This document shows positions 36,321 through 44,322 of a stretch of 64,000 nucleotides of DNA, piece after piece. How positions within the stretch are numbered: position 1 is the first letter of the stretch; each line of letters starts with the position of its first letter. Position numbers and translations under genes: made by a program. The notes beneath the pieces are model-generated. The model was not told where the DNA came from, did not search any database, and saw only the letters and a list, made by a program, of their open reading frames with translations. Source of the stretch: Phaeovulum molybdatiresistens (lineage in GTDB: Bacteria > Pseudomonadota > Alphaproteobacteria > Rhodobacterales > Rhodobacteraceae); assembly GCF_023544865.1 (NCBI RefSeq), contig NZ_JAMJFX010000001.1, positions 372,001 to 436,000 on the forward strand. Reading direction: 5' to 3'.

Positions 36321-36460
36321 CGGCAACGCCCCCCTTTACCCCTATGTCGCGCGCCGGGCGGCCCGGCGCAAGCCCCGGGGCTGTGGCAAAGCCGCCCCAC
36401 CCCCCGGCGCTGGCGCTTTTGTGACTTTGCCCGCGTCGCGCGGAGCGTTATCCGAAGATC

Positions 36461-37270
36461 ATGAACCGGACGTTTATCATCGCATCCCTTGGCCTGCTGC
36501 TGGCCACGCCCTTGGCCGCGCAGGCGAACGACCCCCTGCCCCCGGGCATGGAGCGGGCAGAGCTGCTGGACGGCTGGCAAACGCCGTCGGGGGCACGCAT
36601 GGCCGCCTTGCGCATCGCGCTGGACGATGGCTGGAAGACCTACTGGCGCGCGCCCGGCGATGCGGGCATCCCGCCGCAATTCGATTTTGCCGGATCGCAG
36701 AACGTGGCCGACATCACCGTGCACTGGCCCACCCCCGAGGTCTTTGACCAGAACGGAATGCGATCGGTGGGCTATGACAACGAACTGATCCTGCCGCTGG
36801 AAATCACGCCCGCCGACCCCGCCCAGCCGATCGCGCTGGCCGCCGGGGTGGATTTCGGCATCTGCCACGATGTCTGTGTGCCGGTGTCAGTGTCGCTGCA
36901 GGCCGATCTGGCGGGCCCCGGCGCCCCCGACCCGGCGATCCGGGCCGCGCTGACCGAACGGCCCCAGGCGTTTTCGGGCCAGGCGCGCTGCACGGTCGAA
37001 CCCATTGCCGATGGCATGCGCGTGACCGCCGCGATCGACCTGCCCGAGACCGGGGCCACGCCGGGCGGCGAGGATATCGCGCTGTTCGAGCTGGCGAGCA
37101 CGCCGGTCTGGATCTCTGATTCGGTGTCGCGCCGCGAAGGCGCCCTGCTGGTGGCGATGGCCGAATTCGTGCCGGCCGAGGCGCGCCCCTTCGCGCTGAA
37201 CCCCGCCGATCTGCGCATCACCATCCTTAGCCCCGCGCGCGCGCTGGAAATCACCGGCTGCGGCGACTGA
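36461..37270 (+). CDS. DsbD N-terminal-domain-like exported protein
   Basis: A 269-residue protein with a signal peptide (about 1-22, ATPLAAQA). The domain resembles the periplasmic alpha domain of DsbD, with WKTYWRAPGDAGIPP and a CHDVC cysteine pair in FGICHDVCVPVSV. The eight-helix DsbD membrane domain and the C-terminal thioredoxin domain are missing. It may be a soluble thiol exchange partner or a domain with a changed role. Three cysteines are seen besides that pair's neighbours, one in GQARCTVE and one at the very end (ITGCGD). It converges with the uracil-DNA glycosylase gene. Confidence 0.75.
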   Translation: MNRTFIIASLGLLLATPLAAQANDPLPPGMERAELLDGWQTPSGARMAALRIALDDGWKTYWRAPGDAGIPPQFDFAGSQNVADITVHWPTPEVFDQNGMRSVGYDNELILPLEITPADPAQPIALAAGVDFGICHDVCVPVSVSLQADLAGPGAPDPAIRAALTERPQAFSGQARCTVEPIADGMRVTAAIDLPETGATPGGEDIALFELASTPVWISDSVSRREGALLVAMAEFVPAEARPFALNPADLRITILSPARALEITGCGD

Positions 37271-37281
37271 CCCCCGGTCAG
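37267..37281. repeat. Convergent-end inverted repeat spanning both stop codons
   Basis: CTGACC and GGTCAG, three bases apart, contain the TGA of the DsbD-like gene and the stop of the glycosylase gene. Possible short bidirectional hairpin. Confidence 0.45.
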
Positions 37282-38090
37282 ACCGCGTCCAGCCGCGCCC
37301 GCAGGTCAAGCAGATCGGCCCAGGCCTCGCGCTTGGCCAGTGGCATGCGCAGCAGATAGGCAGGATGGGTCATCGGCAAGGCGGGGCGCCCGAAGGCCTC
37401 GGCCCATTGGCCGCGCAGTTTTGCGATTCCGGTCTGGCCCAGCGCCGCCTGACAGGCCGGATTGCCCATCAGCACCAGAAAATCCGGATCGGCCAGTTCC
37501 ACGTGTCGCGCCAGGAACGGGCGCATCATGTCGATTTCCGCCGCGTTCGGCGCACGGTTGCCCGGCGGGCGCCAGGGCAGGACATTTGTGATGTAAAGCG
37601 CCGCGCCCGCATCAGGGGCAGCGCGCGACAGGCCGATGGCCGCGAACATCCGGTCCAGCAAATGGCCGGCCGGGCCGACAAAGGGCTTGCCGGCCAGATC
37701 TTCCTCGCGGCCCGGGGCCTCGCCGATGACCATGACGCGCGCCGCCGGATTGCCATCGGCAAAGACCATGGACCGCGCGCCCTTCTTCAGATCGCACAGA
37801 TCGAAATCGGCGATCGCCTGTGCCAGCGCGGGCAGATCGGCCGCCGCCCCCGCCGCCGCGCGGGCCAGCGCCACCGGGTCGGCCGCCGCCTGATCCAGGA
37901 CCGCGGGCATCGCGGCGGCGGGGGCAGACGGGGACTGTGGCCGGGGCGCGGCAGCCGGGGCGCTGTCGGGCAGATCATACCGGTTCAGGGGGGCATCCAG
38001 AATCGCCTCATCCGCGCCCATTTCCAGCTGCCATTCCAGCGCGGCCAGGGCGGCAAAGTAATCCATCTCGGGGGCGGGCTCTGTCTGCAT
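37278..38090 (-). CDS. Uracil-DNA glycosylase, family 4-like
   Basis: A 270-residue protein. After an Ala/Pro-rich leader (about 30-75) the UDG fold shows VMVIGEAPGREEDLAGKPFVGPAG, YITNVLPWRPPGNRAPN and the C-terminal MTHPAYLLR, as in family 4 enzymes, which remove uracil from DNA in base excision repair. Family 4 proteins usually bind a 4Fe-4S cluster with four cysteines. Here I see only two Cys, in FDLCDLKKG and NPACQ, so the cluster is probably lost, as in other alphaproteobacterial members I recall. It converges with the DsbD-like gene and diverges from pyrB. Confidence 0.85.
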   Translation of the reverse strand: MQTEPAPEMDYFAALAALEWQLEMGADEAILDAPLNRYDLPDSAPAAAPRPQSPSAPAAAMPAVLDQAAADPVALARAAAGAAADLPALAQAIADFDLCDLKKGARSMVFADGNPAARVMVIGEAPGREEDLAGKPFVGPAGHLLDRMFAAIGLSRAAPDAGAALYITNVLPWRPPGNRAPNAAEIDMMRPFLARHVELADPDFLVLMGNPACQAALGQTGIAKLRGQWAEAFGRPALPMTHPAYLLRMPLAKREAWADLLDLRARLDAV

Positions 38091-38193
38091 TGCGCCAAGC
38101 TAGGGCCGCGCCCCGCGAAGGTAAAGCCTTCGTGCTGGACGCCAGCCCCCCCTTTTGCGATAAGCGCGCCAAACCACGATAGGAGAGGCGGCG

Positions 38194-39159
38194 ATGGCAT
38201 TCCGCGCAAGGCACCTTCTGGGGATCGAGCACCTGACCCCCGAGGATATCCGCACCGTTCTGGACCTTGCCGACCGTTACGTCGACCTCAACCGCCGCAC
38301 GGTGAAACGCACCGATGCGCTGGCGGGCATGACACAGATCAACATGTTCTTTGAAAACTCGACCCGCACCCAGGCCAGCTTTGAACTGGCCGGCAAGCGT
38401 CTGGGCGCGGATGTGATGAACATGGCGGTGGCGCAGTCATCGGTGAAGAAGGGCGAGACGCTGATCGACACCGCGCTGACGCTGAATGCGATGCACCCCG
38501 ACCTGCTGGTCGTGCGCCACCCGAATTCCGGCGCGGTCAACCTGCTGGCGGAAAAGGTGAATTGCGCCGTGCTGAACGCGGGCGACGGCAAGCACGAACA
38601 TCCCACGCAGGCGTTGCTGGATGCGCTGACCATCCGCCGCGCCAAGGGCCGCATCCAGCGCCTGACCGTCGCGATCTGCGGCGACATCGCGCACAGCCGG
38701 GTGGCGCGGTCGAACCTGCTGCTGCTGGGCAAGATGGAAAACCGCGTGCGCCTGATCGGGCCGCCGACGCTGATGCCCGCGGGCGTGGCCGAATTCGGAT
38801 GTGAGGTGTTTGACGACATGCGCGCGGGCCTGGACGGCGCCGATGTGGTGATGATGCTGCGCCTGCAGAAGGAACGGATGGACGGCGGCTTTATCCCGTC
38901 GGAACGCGAATATTTCCACCGCTACGGGCTGGATGCCGAAAAGCTGGCCTTTGCCAAGCCCGACGCCATCGTCATGCACCCCGGCCCGATGAACCGGGGC
39001 GTGGAAATCGACGGCACCATCGCCGATGACATCAACCGATCCGTCATTCAGGAACAGGTGGAAATGGGCGTCGCGGTGCGGATGGCCTGCATGGACCTGC
39101 TGGCGCAGAACCTGCGGGCCGATCGCGGCCGCCAGGCGACCGAGGGCACCTATGTCTGA
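38194..39159 (+). CDS. pyrB: Aspartate carbamoyltransferase catalytic subunit
   Basis: A 321-residue enzyme condensing carbamoyl phosphate and aspartate in pyrimidine synthesis. The carbamoyl-phosphate loop [15 protein letters not shown], the [11 protein letters not shown] and [10 protein letters not shown] blocks, [12 protein letters not shown] and [12 protein letters not shown] are all present. The start follows AGGAGAGGC. It leads an operon with a PH-like gene (eight-base overlap), a dihydroorotase-like gene and plsY. The neighbouring inactive dihydroorotase homologue suggests a dodecameric PyrB-PyrC' complex (inference). Confidence 0.95.
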   Translation: MAFRARHLLGIEHLTPEDIRTVLDLADRYVDLNRRTVKRTDALAGMTQINMFFENSTRTQASFELAGKRLGADVMNMAVAQSSVKKGETLIDTALTLNAMHPDLLVVRHPNSGAVNLLAEKVNCAVLNAGDGKHEHPTQALLDALTIRRAKGRIQRLTVAICGDIAHSRVARSNLLLLGKMENRVRLIGPPTLMPAGVAEFGCEVFDDMRAGLDGADVVMMLRLQKERMDGGFIPSEREYFHRYGLDAEKLAFAKPDAIVMHPGPMNRGVEIDGTIADDINRSVIQEQVEMGVAVRMACMDLLAQNLRADRGRQATEGTYV

Positions 39160-39637
39160 AATCCGGCGCGACGACGTTCACGACTATCGCCCCGGCCCCG
39201 CCGCGGAACGCCCGCTGGAAGACGGGGAACCGGTCAATGCCGTTTTCCTGGCCGACCGCCGCCGCTACTGGACCGATCATGCCGCGATGGCCGCGATCGG
39301 GGTGGCGGCGCTTCTGGCAATCCTGCCCTGGGTGGGCAAGGCCGACCAGATCCCAGTGGCGGCGCTGGCTGTGGTTCTGGGGCTGGGCCTGCGCGGGCTT
39401 TACTTCCGGTCCGAGGCTTTCGCCCGGCGCTGGCAGCTGACCGACCGGCGGCTGATCGGGCCGCAGGGGCGGCAGGTGATGCTGCTGGAAATCGCCGCCG
39501 TCCGCCGCCTGTTCGGCGACGTGCAGATCGTCACCAACGGCGGCGCCAAACATCTGATCAAGCATCTGGCCGATGCCGAGGCCGTCATGCGCCAGATCGA
39601 GGCGGCCAAGGCGGCGCGCGCGCTTGTGGCGCGATAG
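39152..39637 (+). CDS. PH-like membrane protein in the pyrB operon
   Basis: A 161-residue protein. A soluble leader (1-40) is followed by two membrane helices (about 45-61 and 67-83) and then a domain [35 protein letters not shown] typical of bacterial PH / DUF304-like domains. Function unknown. The ATG at 39152 lies within the pyrB end, so it is coupled to pyrB, and pyrC' begins 15 bases after it. Its steady place in a pyrimidine operon is not explained by the sequence. Confidence 0.7.
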   Translation: MSEIRRDDVHDYRPGPAAERPLEDGEPVNAVFLADRRRYWTDHAAMAAIGVAALLAILPWVGKADQIPVAALAVVLGLGLRGLYFRSEAFARRWQLTDRRLIGPQGRQVMLLEIAAVRRLFGDVQIVTNGGAKHLIKHLADAEAVMRQIEAAKAARALVAR

Positions 39638-39652
39638 GACAACGGGGGACCC

Positions 39653-40930
39653 ATGACGATCTTTCTCGAAAACGCCCGCCTGATCGACCCCGAGGCGCAG
39701 ACCCAGACCCTGGGCAATGTGATCCTCGACAATGGCCTGATCGCCGCCATCGGCGAAATGTCCGCCCCCGCCGATGCCCAGGTGATCGAATGCCACGGAA
39801 AGTGCCTTGCGCCGGGTATCGTCGACATGGGCGTCAAGATCGGTGAACCGGGCGAACGACACCGCGAATCCTTCCGCTCGGCGGGCCTTGCGGCGGCGGC
39901 GGGGGGCGTCACCACGATCATCGCGCGCCCCGACACCAACCCCGCCATCGACACACCCGAGGTGCTGGAATTCGTCACGCGCCGCGCCGCGGAATCCGCC
40001 CCCGTCCACATCCGCCATATGGCCGCCCTGACCAAGGGCCGCGAGGGACGCGAGATGACGGAAATCGGCTTTCTTCTGGATGCCGGCGCCGTCGCCTTCA
40101 CCGATTTTGACCATGTCGTGACCGATACCAAGGTGCTGTCGCGCGCGCTGGCCTACGCCCGCAGCCTGGGCGCGCTGGTGATCGGCCACCCGCAAGACCC
40201 CGGCCTGTCCAAGGGCGCGGCCGTCACCTCGGGTAAATTCGCCTCGCTGCGCGGTCTGCCCGGCGTCAGCCCGATGGCCGAACGGATGGGCCTTGACCGC
40301 GACTTGGCCTTGATCGAGATGACGGGCGCGCGCTATCACGCCGATCAGATCACCTGCGCCCGCACCCTGCCCGCGCTAGAACGCGCCAAGAAAAACGGGC
40401 TGGACGTGACTGCGGGCGTCTCGATCCACCATCTGACGCTGAACGAATTCGACGTGGGCGATTATCGCACCTTCTTCAAGCTGACCCCACCGCTGCGCGC
40501 CGAAGAAGACCGCCTTGCCGTGCTTGATGCCGTGGCCAGCGGCCTGATCGACGTGATCTGCTCGATGCACACCCCCGCGGATGAGGAATCCAAGCGCCTG
40601 CCGTATGAAGAGGCCGCCGCGGGCGCTGTGGCGCTGGAAACCTTCCTGCCGGCAGCGATGCGGCTTTACCATGCCGGCGCGCTGACCCTGCCGCAGCTGT
40701 TCCGGGCCATGGCGCTGAACCCCGCCAAGCGCCTTGGCCTGCCGCAGGGCCGCCTGGCCGAAGGCGCGCCCGCCGATCTGGTGCTGTTCGATCCGGACGC
40801 GCCCTTCCTGCTGGATCGGTTCAAACTGCATTCAAAATCGAAAAATACCCCCTTCGACGGACAGCGGATGGAAGGCAAAGTTCTTGCCACATTCGTCGCA
40901 GGGGTGCAGGTTTACCGCGCGGGCGAATAA
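39653..40930 (+). CDS. Dihydroorotase homologue, probably inactive (PyrC')
   Basis: A 425-residue amidohydrolase of dihydroorotase class. The fold marks are kept (CLAPGIVDMG, GGVTTIIARPDTNPA, HHLTLNEFDVGDYRTFFK, NPAKRLGL). The catalytic metal site is not: the HxH of the usual DxHxH motif is Gly60-Val-Lys62, and the usual TDHAPH block reads SMHTPA with Met295 in place of the Asp. It is therefore predicted not to hydrolyse dihydroorotate. In Pseudomonas an inactive PyrC' is needed for assembly of the PyrB complex, and the place next to pyrB fits that role. An active pyrC should lie elsewhere in the genome. Confidence 0.85.
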   Translation: MTIFLENARLIDPEAQTQTLGNVILDNGLIAAIGEMSAPADAQVIECHGKCLAPGIVDMGVKIGEPGERHRESFRSAGLAAAAGGVTTIIARPDTNPAIDTPEVLEFVTRRAAESAPVHIRHMAALTKGREGREMTEIGFLLDAGAVAFTDFDHVVTDTKVLSRALAYARSLGALVIGHPQDPGLSKGAAVTSGKFASLRGLPGVSPMAERMGLDRDLALIEMTGARYHADQITCARTLPALERAKKNGLDVTAGVSIHHLTLNEFDVGDYRTFFKLTPPLRAEEDRLAVLDAVASGLIDVICSMHTPADEESKRLPYEEAAAGAVALETFLPAAMRLYHAGALTLPQLFRAMALNPAKRLGLPQGRLAEGAPADLVLFDPDAPFLLDRFKLHSKSKNTPFDGQRMEGKVLATFVAGVQVYRAGE

Positions 40931-40963
40931 CCGCGAACGAATAACAAGAATACGGGGGCAGAC

Positions 40964-41578
40964 ATGCCGGTTTTGGATAGCGGGGCGCTGATCCTCGGGC
41001 TGGTGGCGGTGTTGGGCTACCTGCTCGGGTCCATCCCCTTCGGTGTCGTGATCACCAAGGCACTGGGCCTGGGTGATCTGCGCGCCATCGGATCGGGCAA
41101 TATCGGGGCCACCAATGTGCTGCGCACCGGCAACAAGGCCGCCGCCGCCGCGACGCTGGTTCTGGACGGGGCCAAGGGCGCGGTGGCGGTTCTGATCGCC
41201 CGCGCGGTCATGGCCGAAGATACCGCCGCCCAGATCGCGGGTGGCGCGGCCTTTCTGGGCCATCTCTATCCGGTCTGGCTGGGCTTTCGGGGCGGCAAGG
41301 GGGTGGCGACCTTTCTGGGCACCATCCTGGCACTGGCTTGGCCCGTGGGCCTTGCGGCCTGCGCGACCTGGCTTTTAACAGCGGCGATCAGCCGGATCTC
41401 ATCGCTTTCGGCGCTGGCGGCGGCCGCCGCCTCGGTGCCGCTGGCCTGGGCCCTTGGCCGGCCGCAGGTGATGCTGATCTGCGCCGTGATGGCGGTCATG
41501 GTCTTCTGGCGCCACCGCGCCAATATAGCCCGCCTGGCCGCAGGGACCGAACCGCGCATCGGCCGCAAGACCGCCTGA
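40964..41578 (+). CDS. plsY: Glycerol-3-phosphate acyltransferase PlsY
   Basis: A 204-residue membrane enzyme that transfers acyl groups from acyl-phosphate to glycerol-3-phosphate, the first step of phospholipid synthesis. Family blocks seen are LGYLLGSIPFGVVITKALGLGDLR, GSGNIGATNVLRTG and FRGGKGVATFLG, with about five membrane helices. It is the last gene of the pyrB unit; plsC and pgsA of the same lipid route are also in this window. Its TGA is the first codon-sized unit of repeat copy D. Confidence 0.95.
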   Translation: MPVLDSGALILGLVAVLGYLLGSIPFGVVITKALGLGDLRAIGSGNIGATNVLRTGNKAAAAATLVLDGAKGAVAVLIARAVMAEDTAAQIAGGAAFLGHLYPVWLGFRGGKGVATFLGTILALAWPVGLAACATWLLTAAISRISSLSALAAAAASVPLAWALGRPQVMLICAVMAVMVFWRHRANIARLAAGTEPRIGRKTA

Positions 41579-41635
41579 TCTTCTTCTTGGAAAAATACTC
41601 CGCGGGGTCCGGGGGCGCGCAGCCCCCGGCGCCTG
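41576..41635 (+). repeat. Composite intergenic repeat, copy D
   Basis: Begins at the plsY stop with TGATCTTCTTCTTGG, then AAATACTCCGCGGGG and a CCGGGGGC/GCCCCCGG hairpin with a five-base loop. Same head and tail as copies B and E. It lies between plsY and the converging gshA. Confidence 0.75.
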
Positions 41636-41650
41636 TCACGGGCGCACCGA

Positions 41651-43021
41651 TCAGTAACTGTATTCGGCGTAGATCCGGCTCAGATCGCCTTGCCATTCGC
41701 CGTGATATTTCGCCAAAAGCTCATCCGCCGGCACATGGCCGCTGGCCACGCTTTCGGCAAGCGCGTCCAGGAAATGCGTCTCATCGGGGATCAGCCCGCC
41801 CGCACCGGGGCGCGCGCGCGCCTTCAGCCCGGCCTGCGCGATCGCCACCGCCTCACGCGCCAGATCGTGCAGGCGGATGCCGTTCGCCTCGCCCTGAAGC
41901 GCATCGCGCCCCGCCGCCACACGCAGCGCATCACGGGTTTGCGCATCCCAGCCTTTGACCAGATCCCAGGCCGCATCCAGCGCGCCCTGATCATAGATCA
42001 GCCCGACCCAGAAGGCCGGCAGCGCACACAGCCGCCGCCAAGGGCCACCATCGGCGCCGCGCATCTCGATGTATTTCTTGACCCGCGCCTCGGGGAACAC
42101 GGTGGTCATGTGATCGGCCCAATCCGACAGGGTGGGCTTTTCCCCCGGCAGCGCAGGCAGCTCACCCTTCAGGAAATCACGGAACGACTGGCCCAGCGCG
42201 TTGATGTATTTGCCGTCGCGGTAGACGAAATACATCGGCACATCCAGGACGTAATCGACCCAGCGTTCATAGCCCATGCCGTCTTCAAAGACGAAGGGCA
42301 GCATGCCGGTGCGCGCGCCATCCAGGTTCTGCCAGATATGGCTGCGCCAGCTTTTCATGCCGTTGGGCTTGCCATCCAGGAAGGGCGAATTGGCAAACAG
42401 CGCGGTCGCCACCGGCTGCAGCGCCAGCGCCACGCGCAGTTTCTTGACCATGTCGGCTTCGGACGCGAAGTCCAGGTTCACCTGCACCGTGCAGGTGCGA
42501 TACATCATCTGCTTGCCCAGCGTGCCGACGCTGTCCATGTAATCGGTCATCAACCGATAGCGCCCCTTGGGCATCATCGGCATCTGGTCCTGCGACCATT
42601 CCGGCGCCGCCCCCAGCCCGATGAATCGCACGCCGATGTCATCGGCCACGGCCTGAACCTCACGCAGGTGTTCATGCACCTCGTCGCAGGTCTGGTGGAT
42701 GGTTTCCAGCGGCGCGCCCGACAATTCCAGCTGCCCGCCCGGTTCCAGGCTGACATTGGCGCCATTGCGCGTCAGGCCGATGATGTTGTCCTGCTCCAGC
42801 ACCGGGGTCCAGCCAAAGCGGTCACGCAGGCCTTCCAGCATCGCCTTGATCGACCGCGGGCCGTCATAGGGCAACGGCTGCAACGTGTCCTTGCAATAGC
42901 CGAATTTCTCATGCTCGGTGCCAATGCGCCACTGATCCTTCGGCTTTTCACCCGAGGCGATATATTCAGCCAGCTGCTCATGGCGCTCGATCGGGCCACC
43001 GCCCTGTTGTGGAATAGACAT
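41651..43021 (-). CDS. gshA: Glutamate-cysteine ligase (plant/alphaproteobacterial type)
   Basis: A 456-residue ATP-dependent enzyme making gamma-glutamylcysteine, the first step of glutathione synthesis. Blocks seen are WRIGTEHEKFGY, VSLEPGGQLELSGAP, MPMMPKGRYRLMTDYMD, RTCTVQVNLDF, ANSPFLDGKPNG and YIEMRGADGGPWRRLCALPAFWVGL, typical of the class shared by plants and alphaproteobacteria. The ATG at 43021 begins MSIPQQGGGP. It is the last gene of a minus-strand run with rsmE and a PH-like gene. Confidence 0.93.
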   Translation of the reverse strand: MSIPQQGGGPIERHEQLAEYIASGEKPKDQWRIGTEHEKFGYCKDTLQPLPYDGPRSIKAMLEGLRDRFGWTPVLEQDNIIGLTRNGANVSLEPGGQLELSGAPLETIHQTCDEVHEHLREVQAVADDIGVRFIGLGAAPEWSQDQMPMMPKGRYRLMTDYMDSVGTLGKQMMYRTCTVQVNLDFASEADMVKKLRVALALQPVATALFANSPFLDGKPNGMKSWRSHIWQNLDGARTGMLPFVFEDGMGYERWVDYVLDVPMYFVYRDGKYINALGQSFRDFLKGELPALPGEKPTLSDWADHMTTVFPEARVKKYIEMRGADGGPWRRLCALPAFWVGLIYDQGALDAAWDLVKGWDAQTRDALRVAAGRDALQGEANGIRLHDLAREAVAIAQAGLKARARPGAGGLIPDETHFLDALAESVASGHVPADELLAKYHGEWQGDLSRIYAEYSY

Positions 43022-43075
43022 GGGCCGCCCCTCGCGCGCTTCGGTTCCGGGGCAACAGGTGGCGCGCTGCGACGG

Positions 43076-43588
43076 TCAAGTCAAGGGCAGATGGGCGGGC
43101 CGCTGCCACAGGCTTTGTGCAGCCATGCGCTGATCCAGCGCTGCGGACAGGCGCGCCATGTCGATCCCGGGCAGGGTGGCGAAGGCATCATACAGCGCCG
43201 CCGCCCCCGCCGCCGCGACCGGAATCAAAAGCGCCTGGCCATCGGCCTGCTTCAACCGCCAATAGTGCTGGCCCTGCAGCACAAGCAGGCGGATTTCGGT
43301 CAGGTCGCGCAGCGCGACATAGCCGCCAAGACCCTGGGCCGCGCCGAAATAGCCGATCTGGCCTTCATCCACCTCGACCAGGCCCGGCGCGCTGATGTCG
43401 CGCGCGAAACGCAATCGGCGCAGCGCAATCACCCCCCAGGCCAGCGCCACCCCCGCGACGATCAGTCCCAGCGCCTGCATCAGCCAGCCACCCAGCGCAA
43501 ACAGCCAGATCCCGGCGGCCAGCGCGCCCGCTGCCGCCGCAACCTCGCGCCAGCGCATCAGGGTCGCGCGCGCCGCGGGACGGATCAC
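43076..43588 (-). CDS. Uncharacterised two-helix membrane protein
   Basis: A 170-residue protein that starts most likely at a GTG overlapping the rsmE stop (GTGA). Two membrane helices lie near residues 16-35 and 38-57, followed by a soluble domain with GLVEVDEGQIGYFGAAQGGLG-like strands (here GYFGAAQGLGGYVAL) and a Trp-containing HYWRLKQADG. It looks like a PH-type domain but I do not assign a family. It is placed between rsmE and gshA on the same strand. Confidence 0.65.
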   Translation of the reverse strand: MIRPAARATLMRWREVAAAAGALAAGIWLFALGGWLMQALGLIVAGVALAWGVIALRRLRFARDISAPGLVEVDEGQIGYFGAAQGLGGYVALRDLTEIRLLVLQGQHYWRLKQADGQALLIPVAAAGAAALYDAFATLPGIDMARLSAALDQRMAAQSLWQRPAHLPLT

Positions 43589-44310
43589 CGCCAATCCCCC
43601 AGCGCGGCCTGCCACAGCGTCAGCGCCGCACAGGCCGCCGTGTCGGCCCGCAGGATGCGCGGCCCGAGGCTGACCGGCGTGACAAAAGGCAGGCCGCGCA
43701 GGCGGGCGCGTTCGGGTTCGGAAAAGCCGCCCTCGGGGCCGATCAGAATGGCCCAGGGACCGGGGGCCAGACCCGCCAGCGTTTCGGCGGGGCCAGCCAG
43801 GCTTTCATCGGCCCACAGGATGCGGCGCGCCCCATCCCAACCCGCCAGCACCTTGGCCAGCGGCACCAGATCGCTGACCTCGGGGACAAAGGTGCCGCCG
43901 CATTGTTCGGCGGCCTCAACCGCGTGGGCCTGCAGCCGGTCCTGCCGGATGCGTTCGGAATTGGTGAAATCGGTCTGCACGGGGATGATCCGCGCCGCCC
44001 CCAGTTCCGCCGCCTTTTCCACGATGAAATCGGTGCGCGCCTTCTTGATCGGCGCAAAGACCAGCCACAGGTCGGGCGGGTTCAGCTGTGGCGCGGCCTG
44101 TTCGATACAGGCCAGATCGCCGCCGCGCTTGGCCGCGCGCGCCACCTCGGCCGTCCATTCGCCGTCACGCCCGTTGAACAGCGCGACCCGCGCGCCGGCG
44201 CCCAGCCGCATCACCCCGAACAGGTAATGCGCCTGCGCCTCGGTCAGGGGCACGGCTTGCCCCGGACCCAAAGGGTGCTCTACATGAAGTCTGATCCTGG
44301 CGCGTTCCAT
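43585..44310 (-). CDS. rsmE: 16S rRNA (uracil1498-N3)-methyltransferase
   Basis: A 241-residue SPOUT methyltransferase that methylates U1498 of 16S rRNA. The PUA-like N-terminal part has LTEAQAHYLFGVMRLGAGARVALFNG, and the SPOUT part has APIKKARTDFIVEKAAELG, QTDFTNSER, AAEQCGGTFVP, GPEGGFSEPE and LGPRILRADTAA. The ATG at 44310 lies only 12 bases from the divergent ubiA start; longer open frames upstream are not supported. Co-transcribed with the two-helix protein and gshA. Confidence 0.92.
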   Translation of the reverse strand: MERARIRLHVEHPLGPGQAVPLTEAQAHYLFGVMRLGAGARVALFNGRDGEWTAEVARAAKRGGDLACIEQAAPQLNPPDLWLVFAPIKKARTDFIVEKAAELGAARIIPVQTDFTNSERIRQDRLQAHAVEAAEQCGGTFVPEVSDLVPLAKVLAGWDGARRILWADESLAGPAETLAGLAPGPWAILIGPEGGFSEPERARLRGLPFVTPVSLGPRILRADTAACAALTLWQAALGDWR

Positions 44311-44322
44311 GAGGCGAAATCT

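Noticed and set aside
41690..44227. Very long open frame (845 codons) on the plus strand
   Set aside because: It is antisense to gshA, the two-helix protein and rsmE, has His/Arg/Gln-biased composition typical of GC-rich shadow frames and no family motif.
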